Shown: positions 54,460-62,955 of the stretch, piece after piece
Position numbering within the stretch: position 1 is the stretch's first letter
Layout of the letters: every line of letters starts with the position of its first letter
Assembly: GCA_963823755.1 (NCBI GenBank)
Contig: CAWGMP010000023.1
Span: forward strand, 306,891 to 370,890
Reading direction: 5' to 3'
Origin: GCA-003244245 sp963823755
GTDB taxonomy: Bacteria > Actinomycetota > Actinomycetes > Mycobacteriales > Pseudonocardiaceae
DNA length: 64,000 bases
Program-made: the position numbers and the translations under genes
Notes under the pieces: model-generated
Told to the model about the DNA's origin: nothing
Databases searched by the model: none
Seen by the model: the letters and a program-made list of their open reading frames with translations, nothing else

Positions 54460-55008
54460 ATGGCGATATCGGAGTTCGTCAAGCGCAAGCTGGCGATGGC
54501 CTATTACCGCTTCGACTACGACAAGGACGGGGTCGTCACCGAAAGTGACTTCGTGCACCTGGGCCAGGAGGTGGTGCGGTTGCGTGGCGTCGAGCTGGAC
54601 AGCGTCGAGGCGGCCCAGATCGTCGAGGCCCATCGGGGGTGGTGGGGCGCCTACTTCAAGGGCGGGGACGCCGACGGTGACGGCCAGGTGACCCTTGAGG
54701 AGTACCTCGCCTTCGTCGGGGCCTGGGTCGGCGACGAGCCCGATGCCCTCACGCATGCCATCCAGGGCAATCAACTGGTCTTCGACACGATCGACGGGAA
54801 CGGCGACGGGAAGCTCAGCCTCGGCGAGTTCTCGCTCTACCTTCGGGCTTACGGCCTGGCCGATGACGATGCCACCAGGGCGTTCGGTTACCTCGACCTC
54901 GATGGCGACGGCTACATCTCCCGGGCCGAGTTCGCCAAGAACATGAGCGAGTACTACATCTCCGAAGAGCGCCCCTCGGCGAGCGAGTGGTTCTTCGGCG
55001 GTCACTGA
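54460..55008 (+). CDS. calerythrin-like EF-hand calcium-binding protein
   Basis: A 182-residue protein with four EF-hand loops: DYDKDGVVTESD at 19-30, DADGDGQVTLEE at 70-81, DGNGDGKLSLGE at 112-123 and DLDGDGYISRAE at 146-157. All loops have acidic residues at positions 1, 3, 5 and 12 or close to it, except loop 1 which has Asp rather than Glu at the last position. The layout is that of calerythrin from Saccharopolyspora erythraea, a sarcoplasmic-calcium-binding-protein-like buffer. Role in calcium buffering or signalling is inferred. The ATG at 54460 follows a GGGGGC stretch; upstream frame to 54394 overlaps the repeat region. Confidence 0.9.
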   Translation: MAISEFVKRKLAMAYYRFDYDKDGVVTESDFVHLGQEVVRLRGVELDSVEAAQIVEAHRGWWGAYFKGGDADGDGQVTLEEYLAFVGAWVGDEPDALTHAIQGNQLVFDTIDGNGDGKLSLGEFSLYLRAYGLADDDATRAFGYLDLDGDGYISRAEFAKNMSEYYISEERPSASEWFFGGH

Positions 55009-55817
55009 CCTCCGGACCCCAGGGGCACTGTCAAATAAAGTAGATCATGACGGTAGCGGGGGGTAGACCCCTGCCGGTGCGACTCCCTGCCCACCCCTTT
55101 CCGGCGCTCTCCAGGCAGCAGAGAGGCTCCCTCACCGATGACGGAGCGGGCCCGCCGCGTGCGCGGATACAGACGGCGAGGGACACTCCGGCTGGCCCAC
55201 GATCACCACAAGGCACAGGGACCGACCAGGGAGGAACTCCGGGCTTTCGTAGGCTCCGGAGAATTCCCCGATTTCCGGGGGAGACGACATCACGACCTGC
55301 CTCCCTCCCTTCTACGTCGCCGCCCTGACGACCACGCCGAGTGACCACTGGGTGAGGGACGCAGCGAGAAGCTGCGTTGTGCCCGACCGTGTTCCCGCGG
55401 TGCGAGCGAGGGTGTCGACGTCACGAGACGCGGGGCAGCGCGTCGTGCTGGCCCGCCTACATCACCGCCGCACTCGACCCGCACCCCGGGAATCCGACCG
55501 CGCCCCGGTCGGTCCGGGGGTGAGGCGGGGTGGCCGCGCTAGAACGATGGGGACGACCGTCGCTGTGTCACTGTTCTGGTCGACTGCTTAACGCAAGAAG
55601 CTGGCAACTCCCTTACGGGTCTCATGCTCATCCCTGACCCGTCGTTGAGGGCCGAGAGCCTTGGGGTTGTTGTACCGCCGTGGACGGCCGCGATTCCCTT
55701 TCAGGTACTGGGTACTGCCGGGCTGGGCGGCTCACTCCTCGTGGGGTCGCCCCTAACGGTCTTCCTCCTGGCGGTGTCCTCACTTGGGTTGCATGTCCCG
55801 GTCGGTTGACTGGGCTG

Positions 55818-56786
55818 ATGGTGTTGGGTGGATTTTCCGCACCGGCATGGTTGGCGTTGCTTGCGGCGGTGGCCACGCTGGTGATCGGCTATTTCTGGGT
55901 ACAGCGTCGGGCACGTCGATACACCCTGCGCTTTGCGAACCTGGCGGTGTTGGAGCAGATCGCCCCGCGCCGGCCGGGCTGGCCCCGTCATATCCCTGCG
56001 GCGCTGCTCGTACTCGCCCTGATCTTCCTGACGGTGAGTTTGGCCGGGCCCACGGCCAATGCCCAAGTGCCCCGCGACCGGGCCATCGTGATGCTGGTCA
56101 TCGACGTGTCGTTATCCATGAACTCCACTGATGTCACCCCCACCCGCCTGTCCGCCGCGCAGGACGCCGCCATCTCCTTTATCCGAAGCCTGCCCCCCGG
56201 CCTGAACGTGGGGGTGGAGTCTTTTGCCGGCTCGGCGACCGTGTTGGTCAGTCCCACCACCAATCGGGACCTCGCCGTGCGTGCCATCCAAACCCTGAAG
56301 CTGGCCGAATCCACTGCTACCGGCGATGCCCTCGCGGCCGCACTGGACACCATCGACACAATGAACCAGCTCATCCCAGCCCAAGGGCAGGGACCACCAC
56401 CGGCGAGGATAGTGCTGATGAGCGATGGTAAACAAAACATCGGCCGCGACGAGTTCGCGGTGGCCACCCAAGCCGGCGAGGCGCACATTCCGATCAGCAC
56501 CATCTCCTTCGGCACCCGCTATGGCACCGTCGACATCCAAGGCGAACGACTTCCGGTGCCAGTCGACGACGACTCCCTGGCCAAAGTCGCCCAACTCTCC
56601 GGCGGCGAGTTCTACCCCGCCCAAAGCAACCAGCAGATCCACCAGGTCTATGACACCCTCGTCCACCAGATCGGCTACCGAACCGTGCACCGCGACGTCA
56701 GCAAACCCTGGCTCGCCCTGGGCACTGTTGTCTGTCTGGCTGCCGCTGGCGCGGCCCTGCTCATCTCCCAACGCCTGCCCGCCTAG
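55818..56786 (+). CDS. membrane-anchored von Willebrand factor A protein
   Basis: About 322 residues. Two helices at the N-terminus (APAWLALLAAVATLVIGYFW and IPAALLVLALIFLTVSLAGP), a VWA domain with the MIDAS motif DVSLSMNS near residue 95 and STATGDAL, ending VLMSDGKQN (D-G), and a last helix (WLALGTVVCLAAAGAALLIS). It is the layout of BatA-like proteins and mycobacterial Rv1481. Partners (MoxR ATPase, DUF58) are not here, so it stands alone. The ATG at 55818 is preferred; the frame back to 55680 lacks support. The interval 55009-55817 has no other supported gene. Confidence 0.82.
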   Translation: MVLGGFSAPAWLALLAAVATLVIGYFWVQRRARRYTLRFANLAVLEQIAPRRPGWPRHIPAALLVLALIFLTVSLAGPTANAQVPRDRAIVMLVIDVSLSMNSTDVTPTRLSAAQDAAISFIRSLPPGLNVGVESFAGSATVLVSPTTNRDLAVRAIQTLKLAESTATGDALAAALDTIDTMNQLIPAQGQGPPPARIVLMSDGKQNIGRDEFAVATQAGEAHIPISTISFGTRYGTVDIQGERLPVPVDDDSLAKVAQLSGGEFYPAQSNQQIHQVYDTLVHQIGYRTVHRDVSKPWLALGTVVCLAAAGAALLISQRLPA

Positions 56787-56807
56787 CGATGTCGCGCAGA
56801 CGTCCCA

Positions 56808-56990
56808 CCAGACGCCGACCCCTGAGGGTGGCCTGGCGACTCGGTTGACCAAGGTGGTGGTCGAGTCTGCCCTGGAGGGTGAGATGGGTGATCATCTTGG
56901 TGATGGCGAGCATGATTCAGTCGGTTGTCATGGTGGGAATTCGCGGAATGGGTCGCGGCCGAAGACGCTGGTGATTCCAGGCTGGGGCGG
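56808..56990 (+). pseudogene. IS256-family transposase N-terminal remnant
   Basis: The frame reads GGLATRLTKVVVESALEGEM, GDHLGDGEHDSVGCHGGNSR and NGSRPKTLVI, the first 60 residues of Mutator/IS256 transposases (L-T-K-x-x-x-E-S-A-L-E-G-E, H-L-G, G-N-S-R-N-G). The rest is missing. It lies between the VWA gene and the beta-helix lipoprotein gene. Confidence 0.75.
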
Positions 56991-57178
56991 TGGAGATGGC
57001 CATGACGATTAACAGGACACCGAGCAGGATTGCCACACGGAGCGCGATGACATGGCAAGAGCATCCGGTATCGCACCCGGGCGGCGAGAGTGTCATGCTG
57101 GTCACGACTGTCTGGTGGTGCGCGTTGCCGGGCGCAGGTTGGCGAGCGCCGCGTTGGTGGCGTCCGAGCCGAGGGTGA

Positions 57179-58246
57179 TCAGGCGGGGCTGTTGGCGTCC
57201 ACGTGGGACCCCGGCCGGGAGGAGTTGTCGATGTCTACAGTGGGGCGACCTCCGGTGGTGGTGTTGCCGACCACCGTGGCGCCAGTGGAACCGTCGATGA
57301 TTAATACCGAACGCGTCAAGTTCGGGCCGGAGAAGGTGTTCTGGCGTATCACGACATTGGGCCAGCGCCGCAGGTTGATCGCCTGGGCACCGTTGTTCGC
57401 GCAGGTGTTGCCCACGAAGCTGACCGAGGGGATTCCGGCGGGGGCGTCACTGTTGCTGTGTTGGTCTCCGGTGGCGATCAGACATTGCGCGTCGACATTG
57501 CGGCAGGTGTTACCGGAGATCACCACGTCGAAGGTGGCTGGACGGTTCTCGTCGAAGGTCTGGAAACAGTCTGGGTGTGGGGGATTGGCATAGCCCTCGG
57601 CGGAGATGTCGAAGATGGTGTTGTCGGTGATGCGGTGCCCGTTGCCGTAGAACCGCACACCGTCGGCGTCGCCCCCGTCGGCGGGCACCGTGGTGCTGAT
57701 GGTGTTGGCGTGCACGGTGATCCGCTGTCCGGTGATGTCAATACCATTGGTGGCGACATGGGTCATGATGTTGGACTCAATCGTCGAGTCGGTGCAGGGA
57801 GAGCAGGTGATCCCGCCCTGGTCGGTGTCATGGACGGTGTTGTTCCGCGCGATGATCCCGGTCCCCTCCAGCAGCACCCCTCCGCCGCCGGTGACCGTGA
57901 ACCCCTCCAGGGTGACGTGATCGGCCCTGATCTGCACCTCGTGCACGGTGCCCCCATCCGAAACCAGCCTGATCGGCGCCGCGGTAGTACCCGATCTAGT
58001 CATCGTCATGTCGGTATCGGTGAGGTCACCCCCGGAAAAACACACCGTGTTTCCAGGAGAGGCGGCATCTAAGGCCGCTGGCACGTCATCAGCCCGGGTG
58101 ATGGTGTGGGTGCAGTCCGGCGGCAGGGCTTGGTGGCGCTGAGCGCCCGAGGTCCCCTGGCCCGTGGTGGTGCACCCGGCGGCGAGGAGCGCCAGGCACA
58201 GCAGCGGGACAGCCCAGCCCGACACCGCCCTGGCCACCCACTTCAT
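57179..58246 (-). CDS. lipoprotein with right-handed beta-helix domain
   Basis: About 355 residues. The signal peptide KWVARAVSGWAVPLLCLALL ends with the lipobox LAAGC, so the mature protein starts at Cys and is lipid-anchored. The rest has Pel9A-like/parallel beta-helix repeats: VTLEGFTVTGGGGVLLEGTG, IIARNNTVHDTDQGGITCSP, DSTIESNIMTHVATNGIDIT, HRITDNTIFDISAEGYANPP. Some relatives are polysaccharide lyases, but the catalytic residues cannot be assigned. ATG at 58246; the open frame to 58366 precedes the signal peptide and is not used. Confidence 0.85.
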   Translation of the reverse strand: MKWVARAVSGWAVPLLCLALLAAGCTTTGQGTSGAQRHQALPPDCTHTITRADDVPAALDAASPGNTVCFSGGDLTDTDMTMTRSGTTAAPIRLVSDGGTVHEVQIRADHVTLEGFTVTGGGGVLLEGTGIIARNNTVHDTDQGGITCSPCTDSTIESNIMTHVATNGIDITGQRITVHANTISTTVPADGGDADGVRFYGNGHRITDNTIFDISAEGYANPPHPDCFQTFDENRPATFDVVISGNTCRNVDAQCLIATGDQHSNSDAPAGIPSVSFVGNTCANNGAQAINLRRWPNVVIRQNTFSGPNLTRSVLIIDGSTGATVVGNTTTGGRPTVDIDNSSRPGSHVDANSPA

Positions 58247-58590
58247 CGCGGCGGCGACAGTGACAGCCAGCTGGAAGAAGCCTCCGCCCGCGCGGTCGGG
58301 CTCCGACGTGAGTTGGTTGGACACGGCACTGAACATTACGGCGAATTTCAGACCGCCGAGCGTCACCGGCCTCGGCGTGAACCGGGCACACGGGCGACGA
58401 CCTGCGCGGACAGTACTCAGTGTTTGTCAGCGATCGTCACGACTCGCTGACGTCTCACGGCATGGAGACGGCATGATCTTGGCGCGGGAGTGTGTGCGAG
58501 CCCAGCTTGGGAGGCTGCGCCCGATACGCGGTCAGGGGCCCGCTGTTGACCGGTGTCAATGGCACGCTACTGGCACACGCGGGTGTTGGC

Positions 58591-58617
58591 AGGGTGTTGG
58601 CTTGCCGCAGGACGGGG
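58591..58617 (+). repeat. dispersed repeat, copy A
   Basis: AGGGTGTTGGCTTGCCGCAG plus GACGGGG, and the flanking 40 bp (GGGTATCCC, CCGCCCTCG), recur as degraded copies at 59490 and 59628. It is of unknown nature. The region 58247-58900 has no other supported feature. Confidence 0.5.
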
Positions 58618-58872
58618 GGCGGAAGCGGGTATCCCAGTGACCCCGCCCTCGTGCCCATCTTTTGGGACCATCCCGGAGCGGAGGCCCGCCGGAGGCTTTT
58701 GTGCTTGGTTGGAGCTTGAAAACCCTACAATGGTGCCCTGGTACAGGCCGTGACCTGCGGCCAGCTGTGGTCAGGGGCGACCCCGGTTGGCCCCTACTGA
58801 CCCCTTGTAGTGGCACGTGTGTGGCACGACGCACGGCAGAATGACGACGTGCGTACGTCGGAGTCACTGACT

Positions 58873-58899
58873 GGTACTGGTACTGGTACCGGTACCGGT
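58873..58899 (+). repeat. short tandem repeat ACTGGT/ACCGGT
   Basis: The hexamer occurs about four times in a row (TGGTACTGGTACTGGTACCG ...). In the HNH frame it would encode alternating Trp-Tyr/Arg-Tyr. The in-frame hexamer could vary in copy number by slippage. Confidence 0.6.
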
Positions 58900-58907
58900 T
58901 CCTGCAG

Positions 58908-59480
58908 ATGCGGCACGCAACAGAGGTGAATTTCTGGCAGCCGAGAGGTGGGCACCGGTTCAGGGCGATCCCTGAAGGCGCGCCATTCTTCTTCAAGTCG
59001 CACTACTCGCATCGCAACCGGATCGTCGGTGGCGGCTTCCTCAGTGGTTGGGCGTCCTTAGCGATAACCCGCGCGTGGGAGTTCTTCGGCGAAGACAACG
59101 GCTGCGCCACGATCGAGGAAATTGCGCACCCGGATCCGCAAGTACAGGAGAAAGCCGCTGGACGGTGCTGGCACCGACCCAGAGATCGGCTGCATCATGC
59201 TCAGAGATGTCCAGTTTTTTGACCCGGACGAGGCGCCTGACGCCCCGCCGGGATGGTCAGGCAACAGCGGATCTCCTCGCAGCGTTCCCGGTGAGGTATT
59301 CGGACAGCCCCGCATTGCTCCTGTCCGAGTCGACCAAGCGGCCTTCAAGACACTCGTTCAGGAGGCGTGCAACCGGCGTTGCGCGGTGACCGGCAATACG
59401 ATCGTTCCTGTGCTACAGGCGGCGCACATCCGTCCTGTCACTGATCACGGCGAGAACCGAGGGGCACGAATCAAGATCAT
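58908..59480 (+). pseudogene. HNH endonuclease, frameshifted and 3'-truncated
   Basis: The first frame gives EVNFWQPRGGHRFRAIPEGA, PFFFKSHYSHRNRIVGGGFL and AWEFFGEDNGCATIEE. After a shift near 59120 the next frame has RTRIRKYRRKPLDGAGTDPE, IGCIMLRDVQFFDPDEAPD and then CNRRCAVTGNTIVPVLQAAH, IRPVTDHGENR. The last is the start of the HNH motif (C-A-V-T-G, A-A-H-I-R-P), but the second half of HNH with its Asn and final His is lost where repeat copy B begins. Restriction-endonuclease-like HNH proteins of this type are about 300 residues. Dead gene. Confidence 0.75.
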
Positions 59481-59489
59481 CAGGTATGC

Positions 59490-59515
59490 GGGGTGTTGGC
59501 CTGCCGCAGACCGGG
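59490..59515 (+). repeat. dispersed repeat, copy B
   Basis: GGGGTGTTGGCCTGCCGCAG followed by ACCGGG. It begins where the HNH gene loses similarity, so insertion of the repeat, or recombination at it, may have truncated the gene. Confidence 0.5.
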
Positions 59516-59627
59516 TGGGGCGGGGAGCTGGTATTCCGTCGCGTCGGCGAGCTTGTCTCGGAGTAGGCCGGGGGTAGGGGTCCCGTTGGATGGAGCACCC
59601 CACGGCTGAACGATCTATGGCACACGC

Positions 59628-59654
59628 GGGGTGTTGGTCCTGCCGCAGAACGGG
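59628..59654 (+). repeat. dispersed repeat, copy C
   Basis: GGGGTGTTGGTCCTGCCGCA followed by GAACGGG, and then CCCTCACCGCCCTCGCG, which matches the right flank of copy A. Copies A and C therefore share about 75 bp. Confidence 0.5.
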
Positions 59655-60496
59655 ATACCCTCACCGCCCTCGCGCTTGCCCGGAGCCGAGGCCGGCTGGA
59701 GGCACGTCTGAGTTTGGTCCCAAGCTTGGGAATGTGGCTACCGTGCCGGCTGGCATCAGAGCCCCTGTTCTGGGTTGGTCTGTGCTGATTGAGGTAGGCG
59801 GCGGGTGGGATGCTGTCGGTTGTGCCTGGATCACCGCGGCGGGTGTTTGTGAGTCACACCTCGGAGCTGCGACGGCTGCCCGAGGGTCGATCGTTCATTG
59901 CCGCCGCAGAGCGGGCGGTGATCCGAGCCGGGGACGCCCCTGTAGACATGACCTACTTCGGGGCCCGAGACGAGGCGCCCGCGCAGGTGTGTCGGCAGGC
60001 GGTGGCTCGGGCTGATGTGTATGTGGCGATCGTCGGGTTTCGTTATGGCTCGCCGGTGTGTGATCAGCCGGAGTTGTCCTACACCGAATTGGAGTTCGAG
60101 GCCGCTAGCGAGGGCGGCAAGCCGCGGCTGGTGTTCCTGCTTGGCGATCAGGTAGAGGGATCGAGGGACCTGTTCGTGGACCGTGAACACGGCGACCGGC
60201 AGGAGGCGTTCCGGGCTCGGCTGGCCGATAGTGGGCTGACTACGGCGACGGTGAGGACTCCGGAGGAGCTCAGCGAGGTGCTGTTTCAGGCGCTGGTGGG
60301 ATTGGGATGGGCTCGCTCTGGGTTGGTGCCGGTCGGGCGGGTGTGGAACGTGCCGGCCCGAAACCTCACTTTCACCGGCCGTGAGCAGCTTCTGGTCAGC
60401 CTGCGCGCTGCGTTGTGTGCGGGCCGGTCGACGGTGGTACAGGCGGTGCACGGGATGGTGAACCACCCCGGGTTCGGTAGAGACTCGTTGTTGGGG

Positions 60497-61351
60497 TCAG
60501 GCGACCAGACTGGTGAGGTCGCCCAACTCGTACAGGGTCTCGAACTCCACCGGTGGCCTGCCTCCGCAGGCTCCGTGCAATCGACGGTTGTTGTACCAAT
60601 CCACCCATGCTGCGGTGGCGACGTCGACTTCTTTCATAGTATGCCACGGCCCACGCGGTTTAATCAACTCGGTCTTGTACAAGCCTATCAGTGATTCCGC
60701 GAGAGCGTTGTCAAGAGCGTCGCCGACGGTGCCGATCGAGGCATCGACACCAGCATCGATCAAGTGCTGAGTGAACCGGAACGACGTGTACTGACTCCCG
60801 GCATCAGAATGGTGAACGAGCTTGCTTTCCCCGTCTTGTTGGCGGTAGTCTCTCGCGTGAAGCCCCCTCTCGATCGTGTCCAGCACAAGGTCGGTCTCCT
60901 TGGACATGCTTGTTTTCCAGCCGACGATTCGCCGGGAGAACACATCGATGGCGAACGCGGTGTACACCGTGCCAGCCCACGTCGACACGTACGTGAAATC
61001 AGCGACCCACAACCGATTCGGCGCGCCCGCAGTGAACTGACGTTTCACCAGGTCGGGAGCACGAGCACCGTCCGGATCGGATACGGTCGTGCGGACTTTC
61101 TTACCCCGCACCGCGCCGACCAGGCCCAACGTCCGCATCAGCCGTTCCACCCGGCACCGGCCCACCACGATCCCCTCCCGGTTCAACGCCCACCACACCT
61201 TCTCCGCCCCATACACCGAATAATTCTCCTCATACACACGTTTGATTTCTTTCTTCAACTCCTCATCGCGCACCGCACGCGCCGACGGCGGCCGAGCGAT
61301 AGCAGCGTAATACGTGGACGGAGCGATCTGCATACCGAAATCAGTCAACAC
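60497..61351 (-). CDS. IS3-family transposase OrfB, DDE domain
   Basis: A 284-residue integrase-core protein. HTH_21 region: RAVRDEELKKEIKRVYEENY, YGAEKVWWALNREGIVVGR, then the DDE core: LWVADFTYVSTWAGTVYTAF (first Asp), LVHHSDAGSQYTSFRFTQHL (second Asp) and DNALAESLIGLYKTELI (Glu). It is usually made as an OrfAB fusion by -1 frameshifting at the end of orfA; the upstream frame of orfB is consistent with this. Full length. Confidence 0.93.
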   Translation of the reverse strand: MLTDFGMQIAPSTYYAAIARPPSARAVRDEELKKEIKRVYEENYSVYGAEKVWWALNREGIVVGRCRVERLMRTLGLVGAVRGKKVRTTVSDPDGARAPDLVKRQFTAGAPNRLWVADFTYVSTWAGTVYTAFAIDVFSRRIVGWKTSMSKETDLVLDTIERGLHARDYRQQDGESKLVHHSDAGSQYTSFRFTQHLIDAGVDASIGTVGDALDNALAESLIGLYKTELIKPRGPWHTMKEVDVATAAWVDWYNNRRLHGACGGRPPVEFETLYELGDLTSLVA

Positions 61352-61401
61352 TTCACAGATCGGCTCGACTCCGAACCGTTTCTTATACTGTGGGATGAAC
61401 T

Positions 61402-61740
61402 CTACGAGCGTGGCAGTCGAGGGTCGAGCTCCCTCGCGAAGAAAGTCGCCGCTGCCTTCAGAATCTCATTCGCCCGCCGCAACTCACGATTCTCCCGCCG
61501 CAAATCACGAAGCGCCTCAGCATCAGTAGACGTCGTTCCCGCCCGTCGACCCGCATCGACCTCGGCCTGACGAACCCAGCGACGTAACGACTCAGCCGAC
61601 ACTCCGACCTTCCCCGAGATCGACACGATCGACTCCCACTGCGAGCCATAATCCGACTGGGTTTCCAACACCAGCGCCACCGCACGCTCACGCACCTCAC
61701 GAGGGTGCCTCGAAGACCGGGCCATCTCTCCATCCTCCAC
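61402..61740 (-). CDS. IS3-family transposase OrfA, helix-turn-helix
   Basis: A 112-residue protein with the IS3 OrfA pattern: SSRHPREVRERAVALVLETQ, SIVSISGKVGVSAESLRRWV, then a leucine-zipper-like coiled coil DLRRENRELRRANEILKAAA, TFFARELDPR. It binds the terminal repeats. Start ATG 36 bp inside the right terminal repeat. Confidence 0.93.
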   Translation of the reverse strand: MEDGEMARSSRHPREVRERAVALVLETQSDYGSQWESIVSISGKVGVSAESLRRWVRQAEVDAGRRAGTTSTDAEALRDLRRENRELRRANEILKAAATFFARELDPRLPRS

Positions 61741-62955
61741 TTAGGACAGAGCCTCCATCAGACCCGGGGCGGTTCATGGGGGGGATTGGGAAGACCGCGT
61801 TGGCCATCGAGTATGCCCATCGTCACCGAGGTGACTACGACGTAGCGTGGTGGGTGCCCTCGGAAGAACCGGCGTTGATCCCGGAGCGGTTAGCTGAGCT
61901 GGCGCGGGCGCTGGGTTTGGTCGGGCAGACCGAGACGGCGGGGGTGGCGGTGTCGCGTCTGCTGGGCGCGTTACAGGATCGGGACCGCTGGTTGCTGATC
62001 TATGACAATGCTGAACAGCCGCGCGTTCTGGCCCCTTTCTTGCCGGGGAGCGCGGGTCATGTGGTAATCACGTCTCGGTATCCGGACTGGCAGGAGCTGG
62101 CCACGGCGGTGCCGGTGGATGTGTTCGACTGCGACGAGTCGGTCAGCCTACTGCGCCAGAGACTCCCGCAGCTGAGCGAGGATGATGCCGGTAAGGTTGC
62201 GGATGCAGTGGATCACTTGCCGTTGGCACTCACCCAGGCAGCGGTCTACTTGCAGGAGACCAGGTTGACCGCCGACGCCTACCTGCAGCTGTTGGCCCGT
62301 CGGGTTACGTCGATCATGGCTCGCGGGGTGCCGACGACCTACCGCGTGTCGTTGGCGGCCAGCCTGCATCTGGCGTTCGAGCAGGTAGCCGTCGAGAAAC
62401 CTGCTGCGCTGGCGCTGCTGCGGTTGGCCGCGCAGCTGGCGCCCGAGCCGATCCCCTTCACCCTGTTCACCGCCCACCCGCACCGACTACCCCCACTGCT
62501 TGGGGCAGCGGCGGGTGACCCGGTGGCCTTCACTGAACTGACCGGATTGTTGCGGCGCCGGGCGCTGGCCCGGGTGGGCCCAGACAGCCTGCAGATCCAC
62601 CGGCTCGTGCGAGCTATCCTCGGTGACAGCCCGATCAGTACCTCCACCGGAGATGACTTGATCACGGTCGCTCGCCGGCTGCTCCGTGGAGTTGTGCCAG
62701 CTGACCCGTGGAAAAATCCGGCCAGTTGGCCGGCCTGGCGGCAGTTGCTGCCCCATGTACTAGACGATCGATTCCCAGGGGTCGAGGCTGGCGTGTCGTG
62801 GTCGGCCACGGGGTCACCGAATACTTACGCTGCGACGGTCCACGAGTGCACCGAGACGCTGGTGTCGATCTTCCTGGGGCGTGCCCGGTGAGCTGGTACC
62901 TGTTCTCGACGGATGATCGGAACACGTATCAGGTTACGGTCTCTGCTAGGGGTTG

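Larger units (their letters stand above)
60459..61776 (-). mobile_element. intact IS3-family insertion sequence, 1318 bp
   Basis: The ends are TGAACCACCCCGGGTTCGGT at 60459 and the complement of TGAACCGCCCCGGGTCTGAT at 61776, an imperfect terminal inverted repeat of about 28 bp. The flanking TGG at 60456-60458 and 61777-61779 is a 3-bp target duplication, and removing the element plus one TGG restores the NB-ARC P-loop. Two genes on the minus strand, orfA and orfB, encode the transposase. Both are complete, so the element may be active. Confidence 0.92.
59810..62891 (+). pseudogene. DUF4062/NB-ARC signalling protein split by an IS3 element
   Basis: Before the insertion a 215-residue piece has a DUF4062/TIR-like effector-side domain: RVFVSHTSELRRLPEGRSFI, MTYFGARDEAPAQVCRQAVA, DVYVAIVGFRYGSPV, ELSYTELEFEAA. 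It runs to STVVQAVHGM at 60458. After the insertion the frame resumes as GGIGKTALAIEYAHRH, the rest of the P-loop, with RDRWLLIYDNAEQP (Walker B), VVITSRYPDW and DHLPLALTQAAVYL (GLPL-like). Joined across the IS it reads HGMGGIGKT without loss. The TPR tail expected after about 62800 is decayed. NB-ARC proteins of this class are STAND-type switches, some of which act in phage defence. A GTG or ATG near 59810 is the start. Confidence 0.85.
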
